DNA from: a virus
DNA: 64,000 bases
Strand: one strand, 5' to 3'
Virus record (IMG/VR): IMGVR_UViG_3300033149_007571
Location: 1-64,000 of that record
Each line of letters starts with the position of its first letter. The stretch's first letter is position 1. The position numbers and the translations under genes were made by a program. The notes under the pieces are model-generated. The model ran no database searches, was not told the DNA's origin, and saw nothing but the letters and a program-made list of their open reading frames with translations. This document shows positions 14,853 to 23,207 of the stretch, in pieces.

Positions 14853-15901
14853 TGAGAGTGGAGCGTGAGAAGTTATTGAAGTGTCTTGCGTCTGTCGACG
14901 TTGGTTTGTCTGCGCAAGATGTTATTCAGCAATCGTCCTGTTATGTGTTCACGAAAGGAAGGCTGTGGACATTCAATGACGAGGTGGCTTGTAGTTGCGT
15001 TCTTCCGGATGCTTTGAGCCAATTCGAGTGCGCTGTACCTGCGGCCGAGTTCCGAATGCTTTTATCTAAGCTGACCGATACAGTTTTGGATGTTTCATTA
15101 GGGGAAAAGGATGATGGTAAGCAGATCATTTTGAAGGGTGGAGGGAAGTCCAAACGACGACGAGCGGGGATATATGCTCAGGCTGAGATTCTGTTACCAA
15201 TCTCTGATATTCCAACTCCAAAGGAGTGGCTCAATATTCCGAAAGGTTTGCCGGATGCAATTGCGGCGGTGGAACAGTGTGCCAGTAGAGACGATCGTTT
15301 GTTTGTCTTGACTTGCATCCACCTCCGTCCAAAGTGTATTGAAACTACTGACAACTTCCAAGCGATTCAATATGCAATCAAAACCGGACTACCTGAATCA
15401 GTTTTGGTCAAGCGATCGGTATTGTCTCGAGTGATAATGTTGGACTTCGAGCAATGGACTGCCGATGATTCTTGGTTGCACTTCCGGTCTCAGAAACTGA
15501 CAGCGAGCTGTCGGCGTTGGCAAGAGAAGTTTCCCAATATTAGCGAGCTGATGAAGGTTCGCGGGACTGAAGCAGTATTGCCTCAGGGTGTTGTCGAAGC
15601 AGCAACGAAAGCCGAGGTGTTTCTCGATGATAAGAAAGAGGATATGGCAGGAGTGTGTATTGATATTTCCCCTGGTCAACTTCGGTTGTTGGCGGAAGGC
15701 AATGCTGGGTGGTACGAGGAAAGGCAGAAGAGCGAGTATGACGGACGACCAATGAAGTTCCGTGTAGCTCCTCATCTTTTGCGCGAGATCTGTAGTAGGT
15801 CGGATCGATGCGTGGTTGGTGATGACAGACTGTTCGTCAAGGGAGACCACTTTCGGTATATCAGTTGTCTTGTGCGAAGAAGAGAAGATGAGCCTTCCTA
15901 A
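14852..15901 (+). CDS. DNA polymerase beta sliding-clamp-like protein
   Basis: A 349-residue protein whose size and pattern fit the three-domain DnaN fold. It opens [20 protein letters not shown] and has FECAVPAAEFRMLLSKL (domain 1 end) and MKFRVAPHLLREIC near the C-terminus, where DnaN has its FNPxYLL-type strand. Similarity to bacterial DnaN is distant; the assignment also rests on the clamp loader at 20007 and the polymerase at 17911. The clamp would tether the polymerase. It starts inside the csrA stop and ends inside the start of the methyltransferase gene. Confidence 0.75.
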   Translation: MRVEREKLLKCLASVDVGLSAQDVIQQSSCYVFTKGRLWTFNDEVACSCVLPDALSQFECAVPAAEFRMLLSKLTDTVLDVSLGEKDDGKQIILKGGGKSKRRRAGIYAQAEILLPISDIPTPKEWLNIPKGLPDAIAAVEQCASRDDRLFVLTCIHLRPKCIETTDNFQAIQYAIKTGLPESVLVKRSVLSRVIMLDFEQWTADDSWLHFRSQKLTASCRRWQEKFPNISELMKVRGTEAVLPQGVVEAATKAEVFLDDKKEDMAGVCIDISPGQLRLLAEGNAGWYEERQKSEYDGRPMKFRVAPHLLREICSRSDRCVVGDDRLFVKGDHFRYISCLVRRREDEPS

Positions 15902-16649
15902 CTGTTTCCGTTGTGGAAAACAACCTTGCGAGTGTGAGGATGGTATTACTCTTTATCATGGAGATTGCCGCGACGTACTGCCGTTGCTGCCCAGAGAGAG
16001 TGTTGATTTGGTGTTGACGAGCCCCCCTTACAATCTTGGCGATGTACATAGACACGACAAGAAGAAACATCGCCCATATCCTGATGGGCTTCCAGAAGAT
16101 GAGTACCAGAAGGATCAAGTGAAGGTACTTACTATGCTCCATCGTTTATCCAAGTGTGTGTTCTATGTGCATAAGAACAGAATAATCGATAGGAGAGAAG
16201 TGTCGCCGAGATTTTGGATAAGGGAAACTCCTTGGATATGCAGACAGGTTTTGGTGTGGGTCAATGGAGGGCCGAACCACAGTCCCGTTCGGTTTTTTCC
16301 GAAGACAGAGCGGGTGTTTTGGTTAGCCAAAGAGGACTGTCCGTGGTTGGACAACCACAGATATTGGGACTTTCTTACGTGTCTTCCCGATAGGAGAGCT
16401 TTGGATGGAGATGACCATACGAGGACTTTTCCTTTATCATTGGCTTCTGTGATTTTGGAAGTGGCTCCTTGGGCAAAAGTTTGCTGTGATCCTTATGCAG
16501 GAAGGGGCACAACTGGCCGCGCTTGCAAGAATTATGGTCGGCGGTGCATTATGATTGAGGTTGAAGAGAGATATTGTGAGATGGCAGCCGGTTGGTTATC
16601 GATCCCTCCGGTTCGAGGAGATAGAAAAAAGAAAGGTTTGTTTGTGTGA
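15888..16649 (+). CDS. DNA methyltransferase 1 (TSPPYN type) with N-terminal Cys knuckle
   Basis: A 253-residue amino-methyltransferase (N4-cytosine or N6-adenine). The catalytic motif IV is TSPPYN (44-49) and the SAM-binding motif I, DPYAGRGTTGRAC, lies near the C-terminus, so the motif order is that of beta-class enzymes. The N-terminus has C6xxC9 and C14xC16, a possible zinc knuckle, followed by ITLYHGD. ATG 15888 overlaps the clamp gene end by 14 bases. No restriction endonuclease is nearby, so protection against host restriction or a regulatory role is likelier than a restriction system. Target site cannot be read from sequence. Confidence 0.9.
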   Translation: MSLPNCFRCGKQPCECEDGITLYHGDCRDVLPLLPRESVDLVLTSPPYNLGDVHRHDKKKHRPYPDGLPEDEYQKDQVKVLTMLHRLSKCVFYVHKNRIIDRREVSPRFWIRETPWICRQVLVWVNGGPNHSPVRFFPKTERVFWLAKEDCPWLDNHRYWDFLTCLPDRRALDGDDHTRTFPLSLASVILEVAPWAKVCCDPYAGRGTTGRACKNYGRRCIMIEVEERYCEMAAGWLSIPPVRGDRKKKGLFV

Positions 16650-17893
16650 TGGGTTTTTTCCCCGAATCGTCTCTCCGATCTTCTGGTCGTCCGGAAAGAT
16701 CACCTCGTTGTGGTTCCTGTGGGCTATTCGATGGTTGCATTTCTCCTCGTATGTCAACAACTGGGGAGGGAAGATTGAAGATATTGGTTGTGGGAGAAGC
16801 TCCAGGCGAAGAAGAAGATAAACAAAACACCCAACTGATTGGACCCGCTGGTCAACGTTTGCGAAAGGAGTTGAAGAAGTTTGGTGCAGATTTGGATCGA
16901 GATTGTTGGAAGACGAACGCGGTGGTTTGTTGTCCTCACGGCAACCCAACTAATAGGCAAATCGAATCCTGTCGTCCGAATCTTCTGAAGACGATCCAGG
17001 TATTGAAACCAAGGACAATTATATTGTTGGGATTGTCCGCTGTCCGTTCAGTGATTGGTTGGTTGTGGAAGTCTGATCTTGGATCGATGGAGCGTTGGGC
17101 AGGTTGGCAGATTCCGTGCCAAAGATGGAATTGTTGGATTTGCCCTACCTATCATTCATCATATGTGAGGAGAGTAGAGTTGGGAGAGAAGGGTGGGTTT
17201 GGTGAAAAGAAATTGGTAAGCGGGGAGGTGTTGGGCATTCTATTCGGTGAGCATTTGCAGTTGGCATTCAAGCTGACGGAGAGACCTTGGAAAGAACGAC
17301 CGAGGTTCGACCAAGTTGAGAAGATTGTAGACACAAATGAAGCAGCAAAGAGAATCGAGTGCTTGATTCGTGCTAAGCCGGGAGTGCCTATTGCCTTCGA
17401 CTATGAGACGGACAGATTGAAACCAGATAGTGATGGAGCAGAGATCCGATGTTGTGCAATGTCCAATGGAGAGGAGACCATTGCCTATCCGATACATGGT
17501 TCAACATACGAGGCAACTCGGCGGTTCCTTCGATGTCCTGTCCCGAAGATCGCGGCAAATACAAAGTTTGAAGAACGATGGAGCCGTGCAGTTTTCAAGA
17601 CGTCGGTGAGAAATTGGTCGTGGTGTACAATGCTTGGAGCACACGTATTGGATAACCGAAGGGGAATCACCGGACTGAAGTTTCAAGCGTTCGTTCGTCT
17701 TGGGCAGGAAACATACAACGATGTGGTGGCTTCCTATTTGAAAGAGTCGAACTCAAACAAACCTAATCGGATACGCCAGGCGGATTGGAGAGATCTGCTC
17801 CAATATAATGGTATGGATGCATCGTTGACTTGGCATGTAGCGAAGAGGCAACAAAAGGAGATGGATGAGTCTTCCTGTAGTTTAGGAAAGTAA
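16649..17893 (+). CDS. Family-4 uracil-DNA glycosylase fused to 3'-5' exonuclease
   Basis: A 414-residue fusion. The N-terminal part (about 20-205) is a family-4 UDG: C21xxC24 and later Cys (CC then SCRPNL) fit the [4Fe-4S] site, GEAPG (49-53) is motif A, and IGPAGQRLRKEL and NAVVCCPHGNPTNRQI are conserved. The C-terminal part (about 235-410) is a DnaQ/PolA-type proofreading exonuclease with FDYETD (DxE), NTKFEERW and a YNGMDAS (YxxxD-like) motif. The polymerase domain is a separate gene 17 bases downstream. The fusion would couple uracil detection and proofreading to the phage replisome. ATG 16649 overlaps the previous TGA. Confidence 0.88.
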   Translation: MGFFPESSLRSSGRPERSPRCGSCGLFDGCISPRMSTTGEGRLKILVVGEAPGEEEDKQNTQLIGPAGQRLRKELKKFGADLDRDCWKTNAVVCCPHGNPTNRQIESCRPNLLKTIQVLKPRTIILLGLSAVRSVIGWLWKSDLGSMERWAGWQIPCQRWNCWICPTYHSSYVRRVELGEKGGFGEKKLVSGEVLGILFGEHLQLAFKLTERPWKERPRFDQVEKIVDTNEAAKRIECLIRAKPGVPIAFDYETDRLKPDSDGAEIRCCAMSNGEETIAYPIHGSTYEATRRFLRCPVPKIAANTKFEERWSRAVFKTSVRNWSWCTMLGAHVLDNRRGITGLKFQAFVRLGQETYNDVVASYLKESNSNKPNRIRQADWRDLLQYNGMDASLTWHVAKRQQKEMDESSCSLGK

Positions 17894-17910
17894 AGAGAGG
17901 AGTTTGACTG

Positions 17911-19266
17911 TTGAAACCGATGCGACGAGATGCTTACAAGCTGTTGCATGATGGAGCTTTGGCTTTGGCGAGGGTAGAGGAGAATGGAATTCGTATCGAC
18001 GTGGGTCGGTTGGATCGGACGATTGTAAAGGTGAAAGACCGGATAGAGGATTTGACCTCGAGGTTGAAGGAGACCAGGGAGTGGAAGTTATGGAGGAAGA
18101 TATACGGGGGCAAGGCATCAATTGGGAGCCGTTCCCAACTAGGGGAAGTGTTGGATGGGTTGGGATACCACCAAGGAGAGAAAACCAGTTCGGGCAAACG
18201 AAGGAGCACGGCGAGAGGAGTATTGGAACAGATCGACAAACCGTTCGTGAAGTTGTTTCTCGACATTGAGAAACTAAAGAAACTTCATGGGACATATCTG
18301 AAGGGGCTTCGGCGCGAGGTTACCGATGGTTTGCTTCACTGTTTCTACAATCTGCACACGGTGAAGACGTATCGCAGTAGTTCCGATCGGGTGAATTTTC
18401 AAAATCAGCCTATCCGAGACAAGGTAATGGGCAAGCTAATTCGGAGTTGCTTTGTGCCTCGTCCTGGTCATGTATTGGTAGAGTTCGATTTTGGTCAACT
18501 TGAGGTGAGGGTGGCTGCATGCTATAACAGAGATCCCGTTCTTATCGACTATATCAAGACGGGTTATGATATGCATCGAGATTTGGCGTCTCAGTGTTTT
18601 CTGGTTGAGAAGGATAGGGTAAGTAAGGATGTCCGCTACGCGGCGAAGAATCAGTTTGTGTTTCCAGAGTTCTATGGATCATACTTCCGAGATTGTGCTA
18701 TTGGTTTGTGGTCGGCTATCGATCAGCTTAATTTGGAAGTGGACGGTGTTCCGATGCGTGACCATCTGAGGGCCAATGGCATTACGGAGTTGGGCGATGA
18801 GGATTCGGACGAATCGTTTATGAGACATATATGTGAGGTCGAGGAGGACTTCTGGGGTGTTCGGTTCAAGGTGTACAATGAGTGGAAGAAGGAATGGTAC
18901 AATCAGTATTTGCAAAGGGGATGGTTTGACACTCTGACGGGTTTCCGTGAGAAAGGATTGTACAAACGGAACGACGTAATCAACCATCCGATCCAAGGTT
19001 CTGCTTTTCACTGCTTGCTATGGTGTTTGATCCGACTTGTGCAATGGACGGTGAAGAATAAAATGCAGACCAAGATTGTAGGTCAGATTCATGATAGTGT
19101 ACTGGCTGATGTTCACAAGTCGGAGTTGGAGGATTTTGTAGCGAAAGCTCAACGGTTGATGGTCAAGGACATTCGAATTGCTTGGGATTGGATCATCGTG
19201 CCCTTAGACGTTGATGTGGCGATAGCTGAGCAGAACTGGTATGAAAAACAGGAGGTCGATTTGTGA
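17911..19266 (+). CDS. Family A DNA polymerase, polymerase domain only
   Basis: A 451-residue polymerase without its own exonuclease. Motif A is DFGQLEVR (usual form DYSQxExR), motif B is RYAAKNQFVFPEFYG with the conserved Lys and Tyr-Gly, and motif C is GQIHDSVLADV (HDS where E. coli has HDE). The KNxFVFPxFYG form is typical of a phage PolA clade. The start is a TTG at 17911, eight bases after GAGGAG; an ATG at 17920 is the alternative. Proofreading is presumably supplied by the preceding UDG-exonuclease protein, so the two probably form a complex. Confidence 0.93.
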   Translation: MKPMRRDAYKLLHDGALALARVEENGIRIDVGRLDRTIVKVKDRIEDLTSRLKETREWKLWRKIYGGKASIGSRSQLGEVLDGLGYHQGEKTSSGKRRSTARGVLEQIDKPFVKLFLDIEKLKKLHGTYLKGLRREVTDGLLHCFYNLHTVKTYRSSSDRVNFQNQPIRDKVMGKLIRSCFVPRPGHVLVEFDFGQLEVRVAACYNRDPVLIDYIKTGYDMHRDLASQCFLVEKDRVSKDVRYAAKNQFVFPEFYGSYFRDCAIGLWSAIDQLNLEVDGVPMRDHLRANGITELGDEDSDESFMRHICEVEEDFWGVRFKVYNEWKKEWYNQYLQRGWFDTLTGFREKGLYKRNDVINHPIQGSAFHCLLWCLIRLVQWTVKNKMQTKIVGQIHDSVLADVHKSELEDFVAKAQRLMVKDIRIAWDWIIVPLDVDVAIAEQNWYEKQEVDL

Positions 19267-19991
19267 GAGGATTACCCGCTTGTTTCCGTTGTGGAAAACA
19301 ACCTTGCGAGTGCGAGGATGGCATTACTCTCTATCATGGAGATAGCCGAGAATTGATGCCTTTGTTTGATGATGGTTCGGTCGATATGATCCTTACTGAT
19401 CCGCCATACGGAGTTGAGTATGGCGGAGGATTCGGGAGTCCAAGGGAAAAGCTAACAAACGATAATGTAGATGTCTATCAATGGGCAGTTCCTGAATTTT
19501 TTCGGATTTGCAATGGTCCTTGCTATATTTGGTATGGTTGTATTCGGTCCTACTTTATATTCCGAGCGGTGCATCAAGCCAACGGCGTTGTGCATTCAGT
19601 GATCATCTGGAAGAAGCAAATGACTGGGTGTTTACGTTCTCAATATAAGCACGTTTATGAATCACTAGTGTATTGTAATGGACCGAAAACAACGACCAAG
19701 TGGTGTGGTCCTAGAAACGAGGTAACGTTGTGGGAACTACAAAGACCTAGTAGCAACAAGATGCATCCAACTGAAAAGCCAATTGCTTTATTGCGGAGGG
19801 CTATTCGCAATCATGATGTTGGTTTGGTTTTTGACCCATTTGCAGGAGCAGGTTCAACCGGTCGGGCATGTAAGGACTTGGGACGTAGATGTATTATGAT
19901 AGAAGTTGAGAAAGAGTATTGCGAGATAGCAGCAGATCGTTTGGGTATATGCGAAAAGGTTGTCGAATCGAAGAAGGGTTTGTTTTTATAG
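19263..19991 (+). CDS. DNA methyltransferase 2 (DPPY type) with N-terminal Cys knuckle
   Basis: A 242-residue amino-methyltransferase, DPPYG at 46-50 and FDPFAGAGSTGRAC near the C-terminus, with the MHPTEKPIALL element typical of N6-adenine/N4-cytosine enzymes. Its first about 28 residues (C7xxC10, C15xC17, then ITLYHGD) are nearly identical to those of methyltransferase 1 and the DNA matches at 60 of 63 bases, while the catalytic cores differ. GTG 19263 overlaps the polymerase stop and follows CAGGAGGTCGATTT. Likely modifies phage DNA at a different site from enzyme 1. Confidence 0.9.
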   Translation: MRGLPACFRCGKQPCECEDGITLYHGDSRELMPLFDDGSVDMILTDPPYGVEYGGGFGSPREKLTNDNVDVYQWAVPEFFRICNGPCYIWYGCIRSYFIFRAVHQANGVVHSVIIWKKQMTGCLRSQYKHVYESLVYCNGPKTTTKWCGPRNEVTLWELQRPSSNKMHPTEKPIALLRRAIRNHDVGLVFDPFAGAGSTGRACKDLGRRCIMIEVEKEYCEIAADRLGICEKVVESKKGLFL

Positions 19992-20006
19992 AGGAAGGGA
20001 AACGAG

Positions 20007-20933
20007 ATGGGTGACGAGTTATACAAGAGATACCGACCTTCAAAGTTTTCGGAATTGGTTGGTCAAGAACATGTTGTGAAGACCTTAGTTGCAATGGGCA
20101 AACGCAACGCGATACCTCATTGCATTCTATTGTCGGGACCATCTGGTGTAGGCAAGACAACTATCGCTCGGATTCTCCGACAGAAGTTGGGTTGTGGGGA
20201 TTCCGACTATGAGGAAATCAATGCCAGCGATTATCGTGGGATTGAGATGGTTCGGAAGATTCGGTCGAATATGATGATGGCTCCAATCTCAGGTCGGTGT
20301 CGGGTATGGACAATTGACGAATGTCATCAACTTACCTCTGATGCGCAGAATTCATTCCTCAAGATTTTGGAGGATACTCCAACTCATTGCTATTTCATAC
20401 TGTCTACTACAGACCCGCAACGATTGAAGAGGACTATCATTACCCGTTCGACTGAATTGAAGTTGGGGTTTTTACCTCCATCAGATTTATCCAAACTCGT
20501 ATCGTTTGTGGTCAAGAGCGAGGGAATGAACGAGTTGAGTGAGAGTGTTATAGACAAGTTGGTTTCTGTGGCTGATGGCAGTGCTCGTAAAGCTCTTGTT
20601 GTTTTGGATACGATAATAGGAGTAGAGGACGAGGCTAAGCAGTTAGAAGTTATTGCCAAGGCAGATTTCAAAGCGCAGGCTATTGAAATTGCGAGATTGC
20701 TTATGAATCCGAAGACTGAATGGAAGGCGATGGCTGACGTCTTGAAGGCAGTGGATGAGGATGTTGAATCGTTGAGATATATGGTGTTGGGTTATTGCAG
20801 GAAGGTGATGCTTGGTGGACGAGGAGCAAGTCGGGCGGCTGCAATCATTGACCGATTTCAGGACCATTTTTACGACAGTAAAGCGGCTGGTTTTGCTTTG
20901 GCTTGTTGGGACATTGTGAAAGGTTCGAGGTGA
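20007..20933 (+). CDS. Clamp-loader ATPase (DnaX/RFC-like)
   Basis: A 308-residue AAA+ protein. It opens LYKRYRPSKFSELVGQEHVV, a DnaX/RFC signature; Walker A is GPSGVGKTT, Walker B is VWTIDECHQL, and STTDPQRLKRTIITR carries sensor 1 and the position of the SRC arginine (here TRS). The C-terminal about 90 residues are a helical collar. No second loader subunit is evident, so it may be a homomultimer. It would load the clamp encoded at 14852. ATG 20007 follows GAGGAAGGGAAACGAG. Confidence 0.92.
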   Translation: MGDELYKRYRPSKFSELVGQEHVVKTLVAMGKRNAIPHCILLSGPSGVGKTTIARILRQKLGCGDSDYEEINASDYRGIEMVRKIRSNMMMAPISGRCRVWTIDECHQLTSDAQNSFLKILEDTPTHCYFILSTTDPQRLKRTIITRSTELKLGFLPPSDLSKLVSFVVKSEGMNELSESVIDKLVSVADGSARKALVVLDTIIGVEDEAKQLEVIAKADFKAQAIEIARLLMNPKTEWKAMADVLKAVDEDVESLRYMVLGYCRKVMLGGRGASRAAAIIDRFQDHFYDSKAAGFALACWDIVKGSR

Positions 20934-20934
20934 G

Positions 20935-21144
20935 ATGAGGAAGGCCAAGGTAGAATATAGTCTTGCTCGTACATTGAACATGGGTAACTATGAGTCGACG
21001 AAGATCCACATAGGTTTTGCTGTGGAGTGTGAAGCAACAAAGGAGGCTGTTGAAAAAGCATTTGAAGGATGTCGAGCATTTGTCAAACGGAAGATTGCTA
21101 AAGAGGAGATGGAGTACAAAGTTGGTGATCCATATGAAGAGTAG
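20935..21144 (+). CDS. Small phage protein with LGNYES-like motif
   Basis: A 69-residue protein starting one base after the clamp-loader stop. It has YSLARTLNMGNYESTKIHIG, a pattern seen in small hypothetical proteins of many phages next to recombination genes, then a helical acidic C-terminus. Function unknown. It overlaps nothing and is followed ten bases later by a coiled-coil protein. Confidence 0.7.
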   Translation: MRKAKVEYSLARTLNMGNYESTKIHIGFAVECEATKEAVEKAFEGCRAFVKRKIAKEEMEYKVGDPYEE

Positions 21145-21154
21145 GAGAATAGTG

Positions 21155-21685
21155 ATGGGTGATAACTCGGCTGTGGGAAAAGAAGGCAGTGGAACTGTTA
21201 CTAATATATTCTCGATTGATGAGTACAATTTGGAGAAAGAGTGGATTGGCCAGCCGAAGTTGTACTTCACCTGGGCAAAAAGAGCAGCAGATTGCCGTAG
21301 TCGCTTCGATGAGGCAAAGACCAACCTCGACTTGGTCCGAGCCGAAGTTGATCAAGAGATTCGGGAGACACCAGCCAAATATGGATTCGGTGAGAAGAAG
21401 CCGACGGAAAAGGCCATTGAGTCGTTGGTTGTGCAACATGAACGTGTTGTCCGGGCAATGCATAATTTAGTGACTATGCGTCATGCTTATGATATTGCGC
21501 AAGCTGCGGTTGCTGCCCTTGACCATCGCAAGACGGCATTAGAACGCTTGGTCCAGTTGCATTTGGCAAATTACTATAGTGAACCTCGATCTCCAAAAGG
21601 CTACGAGGATGAGATCGAGGAAGCTAAGAAAGACCGAGCTTGGAAATCGAGACAGAAGAGGGCGAGAGAGGCGCACGATGATTGA
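21155..21685 (+). CDS. Coiled-coil protein, possible recombination accessory factor
   Basis: A 176-residue helical protein; ATG 21155 follows GTAGGAGAATAGTG. It starts with a short flexible part, then WIGQPKLYFTWAKRAADC and long heptad-like helices (KTNLDLVRAEVDQEIRETP), ending basic. Its place next to the ssDNA-binding protein and near the RecA-like gene is where phages often encode a mediator such as UvsY. That role is inferred from position and fold type only; I see no diagnostic motif. Confidence 0.7.
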   Translation: MGDNSAVGKEGSGTVTNIFSIDEYNLEKEWIGQPKLYFTWAKRAADCRSRFDEAKTNLDLVRAEVDQEIRETPAKYGFGEKKPTEKAIESLVVQHERVVRAMHNLVTMRHAYDIAQAAVAALDHRKTALERLVQLHLANYYSEPRSPKGYEDEIEEAKKDRAWKSRQKRAREAHDD

Positions 21686-21818
21686 TGTACTAGTAACGTT
21701 GTTGGTGTTGCTTTTATTTCCGTTTGTGGTGTTCTTCAGTGTGAAACTGGGGACTTACGCATTTTACCGAGGAAGGGCTCTATTTGAAGAGGAGAACGAG
21801 AATGGGACGAAAGGCTAG
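21678..21818 (+). CDS. Very small membrane protein
   Basis: A 46-residue protein: residues about 2-24 (IDVLVTLLVLLLFPFVVFFS) are a strong membrane helix, followed by a short charged tail (EEENENGTKG). ATG 21678 overlaps the previous stop by eight bases and its 3' end overlaps the next start by 17 bases. The tight packing supports translation. Role unknown; it might tether the replication complex to the membrane, a guess from context. Confidence 0.6.
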   Translation: MIDVLVTLLVLLLFPFVVFFSVKLGTYAFYRGRALFEEENENGTKG

Positions 21819-22977
21819 GGAACGTCGCCGGGTTTCGGCGAAGAAGTGGAGAGAGGAGATTCGAGGGGGTTCCAATTATTTGAGGATACCTGATGAGGTC
21901 GGACTGTTTCGGCCAAAGGCCGAAACGTATCGGTTAGACTTCATGCCGTATGTTGCTGGGGATGGAAACCCAAGGGCAGAGAAGGGAGAGGAGTATTTTG
22001 AGCGAACGTTTTGGGTTCACCAGAATGTTGGAGTCAATCAGGATTGGCATCTCTGTGCGGCGAAGACTTTCAAGAGGCCCTGCCCGATTTGCGAGCACAG
22101 AGCAAAACTGATGGCTGACCCTGATGCAGATGAGGACGTTATCAAGAGTTTGGCGCCGAAGGAAAGGCAGCTTTGGTTGGTTCGGAATACGCAAGAAGAT
22201 CCAGATGCTCTGTTGCTCTGGGAGGTGAGCTACCATCTGTTCGGACGATCACTTAAGGATAAGATCAACAACGCCGACGAGGAAGATGGTTACGATTATT
22301 TTGCTGATCCAACCGATGGGTACACTGTCCGCGTGGCATTCACGCAATCTGAGCGTGGCAAATGGTTGGACGTTGCTGATATTGAGTTCCGCAAGAGGGC
22401 GGTTTCATATGATGTCGAGATCGCAAAGGAGATGCCTTGCCTAGACGATATGTTGGTCGAGACTCCATATGATAAGCTCAAAAAGATCTTCCTGCAGACG
22501 GATGACACGGATGATGAGGATCATGATGACGAACCCAAGGAGACTAAACCTTCTGTATCGAGGGGAAGTAAGAAAAAGGTCGAGTCCAAAACTGGCAAGA
22601 GGAAGCAAAAGGAGCAAGAACCTCGCGCCGCTAACTTATCGGCAGGCGATATGGTCTCCTACGAGGGCGAAGAGTGTGAAGTGTTGAAGGTGTCTGGAGA
22701 CGGCACCAGTTTGATTCTCGAAGCTCCGGATGGGACAATCCATAGAGCGATCGGTTTGGACGATTTGGACAGTGATTCGCCAGCAGTGTCGTCGGGTGAG
22801 CCGACTGCTTCGTCAAAGGATCAGGATGACGATGATGATTGGGATTTTGATGATACGGATGATGCATCTGGGAATGGGGATGGACCGGAAAAGAAATTCG
22901 GATCGGACGTGGACGACGTTGTCGAGGACGATGGGGATGATGAGGATGATGAGGATTGGGATTTTGGCGACGATTGA
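21802..22977 (+). CDS. ssDNA-binding protein, T4 gp32-like
   Basis: A 391-residue protein. The N-terminal core has HLCAAKTFKRPCPICEHRAK (zinc-type Cys/His cluster) and ALLLWEVSYHLFGRSLKDKI, features of gp32-like OB-fold proteins of phages. After a Lys-rich linker comes an SH3/KOW-like segment (LSAGDMVSYEGEECEVLKVS). The C-terminus is a long acidic tail (last about 60 residues Asp-rich, ending DEDWDFGDD), the usual protein-docking tail of ssDNA-binding proteins. ATG 21802 follows AGAGGAGAACGAGA. It coats single strands at the fork and during recombination. A terminator follows. Confidence 0.8.
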   Translation: MGRKARERRRVSAKKWREEIRGGSNYLRIPDEVGLFRPKAETYRLDFMPYVAGDGNPRAEKGEEYFERTFWVHQNVGVNQDWHLCAAKTFKRPCPICEHRAKLMADPDADEDVIKSLAPKERQLWLVRNTQEDPDALLLWEVSYHLFGRSLKDKINNADEEDGYDYFADPTDGYTVRVAFTQSERGKWLDVADIEFRKRAVSYDVEIAKEMPCLDDMLVETPYDKLKKIFLQTDDTDDEDHDDEPKETKPSVSRGSKKKVESKTGKRKQKEQEPRAANLSAGDMVSYEGEECEVLKVSGDGTSLILEAPDGTIHRAIGLDDLDSDSPAVSSGEPTASSKDQDDDDDWDFDDTDDASGNGDGPEKKFGSDVDDVVEDDGDDEDDEDWDFGDD

Positions 22978-22994
22978 TATGTGATTGTGTGTAC

Positions 22995-23034
22995 TCCCCT
23001 TCATCATCTAAACGGATGGTGAAGGGGACTTTTA
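22995..23034 (+). terminator. Rho-independent terminator after the ssDNA-binding gene
   Basis: A 13 bp stem with one G-T pair (CCCCTTCATCATC with GATGGTGAAGGGG, loop about TAAACG) followed by ACTTTTAT. It lies 17 bases after the stop at 22977. The 330 bp gap from here to the RecA-like gene holds only this hairpin and the two inverted elements A' and B'; I see no credible gene in it. Confidence 0.8.
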
Positions 23035-23074
23035 TAGATTGGGCCAAGAGTGGTTCAGTGTGGGGACGAATTTT

Positions 23075-23134
23075 GGCAGATTCTGGCGGAGCCCAAGAGG
23101 GGGGATTCACGTCTCCCCTGAAGGGGGAGACGTC
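23075..23134 (+). repeat. Element A', inverted copy of 3038-3097
   Basis: An exact reverse complement of the 60 bp element at 3038-3097. The embedded 10 bp stem hairpin with its five-base loop is preserved. Its position between the ssDNA-binding and RecA-like genes is again intergenic. Confidence 0.95.
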
Positions 23135-23173
23135 CCGGAGGAGAAACACGAAGGAGAGATGATGCCAGAGAGG

Positions 23174-23207
23174 CCACCTGGTGCCCGACGTTGCCGTCTC
23201 AGGGGGC
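23174..23207 (+). repeat. Element B', inverted copy of 3900-3933
   Basis: A reverse complement of 3900-3933 with one mismatch. It is followed by GCTTCGGGGCTTTCCCCC, which also resembles the inverted left-hand flank. On the + strand A' precedes B', as A precedes B on the left, so the two pairs were inverted independently and are not one inverted block. Confidence 0.85.
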
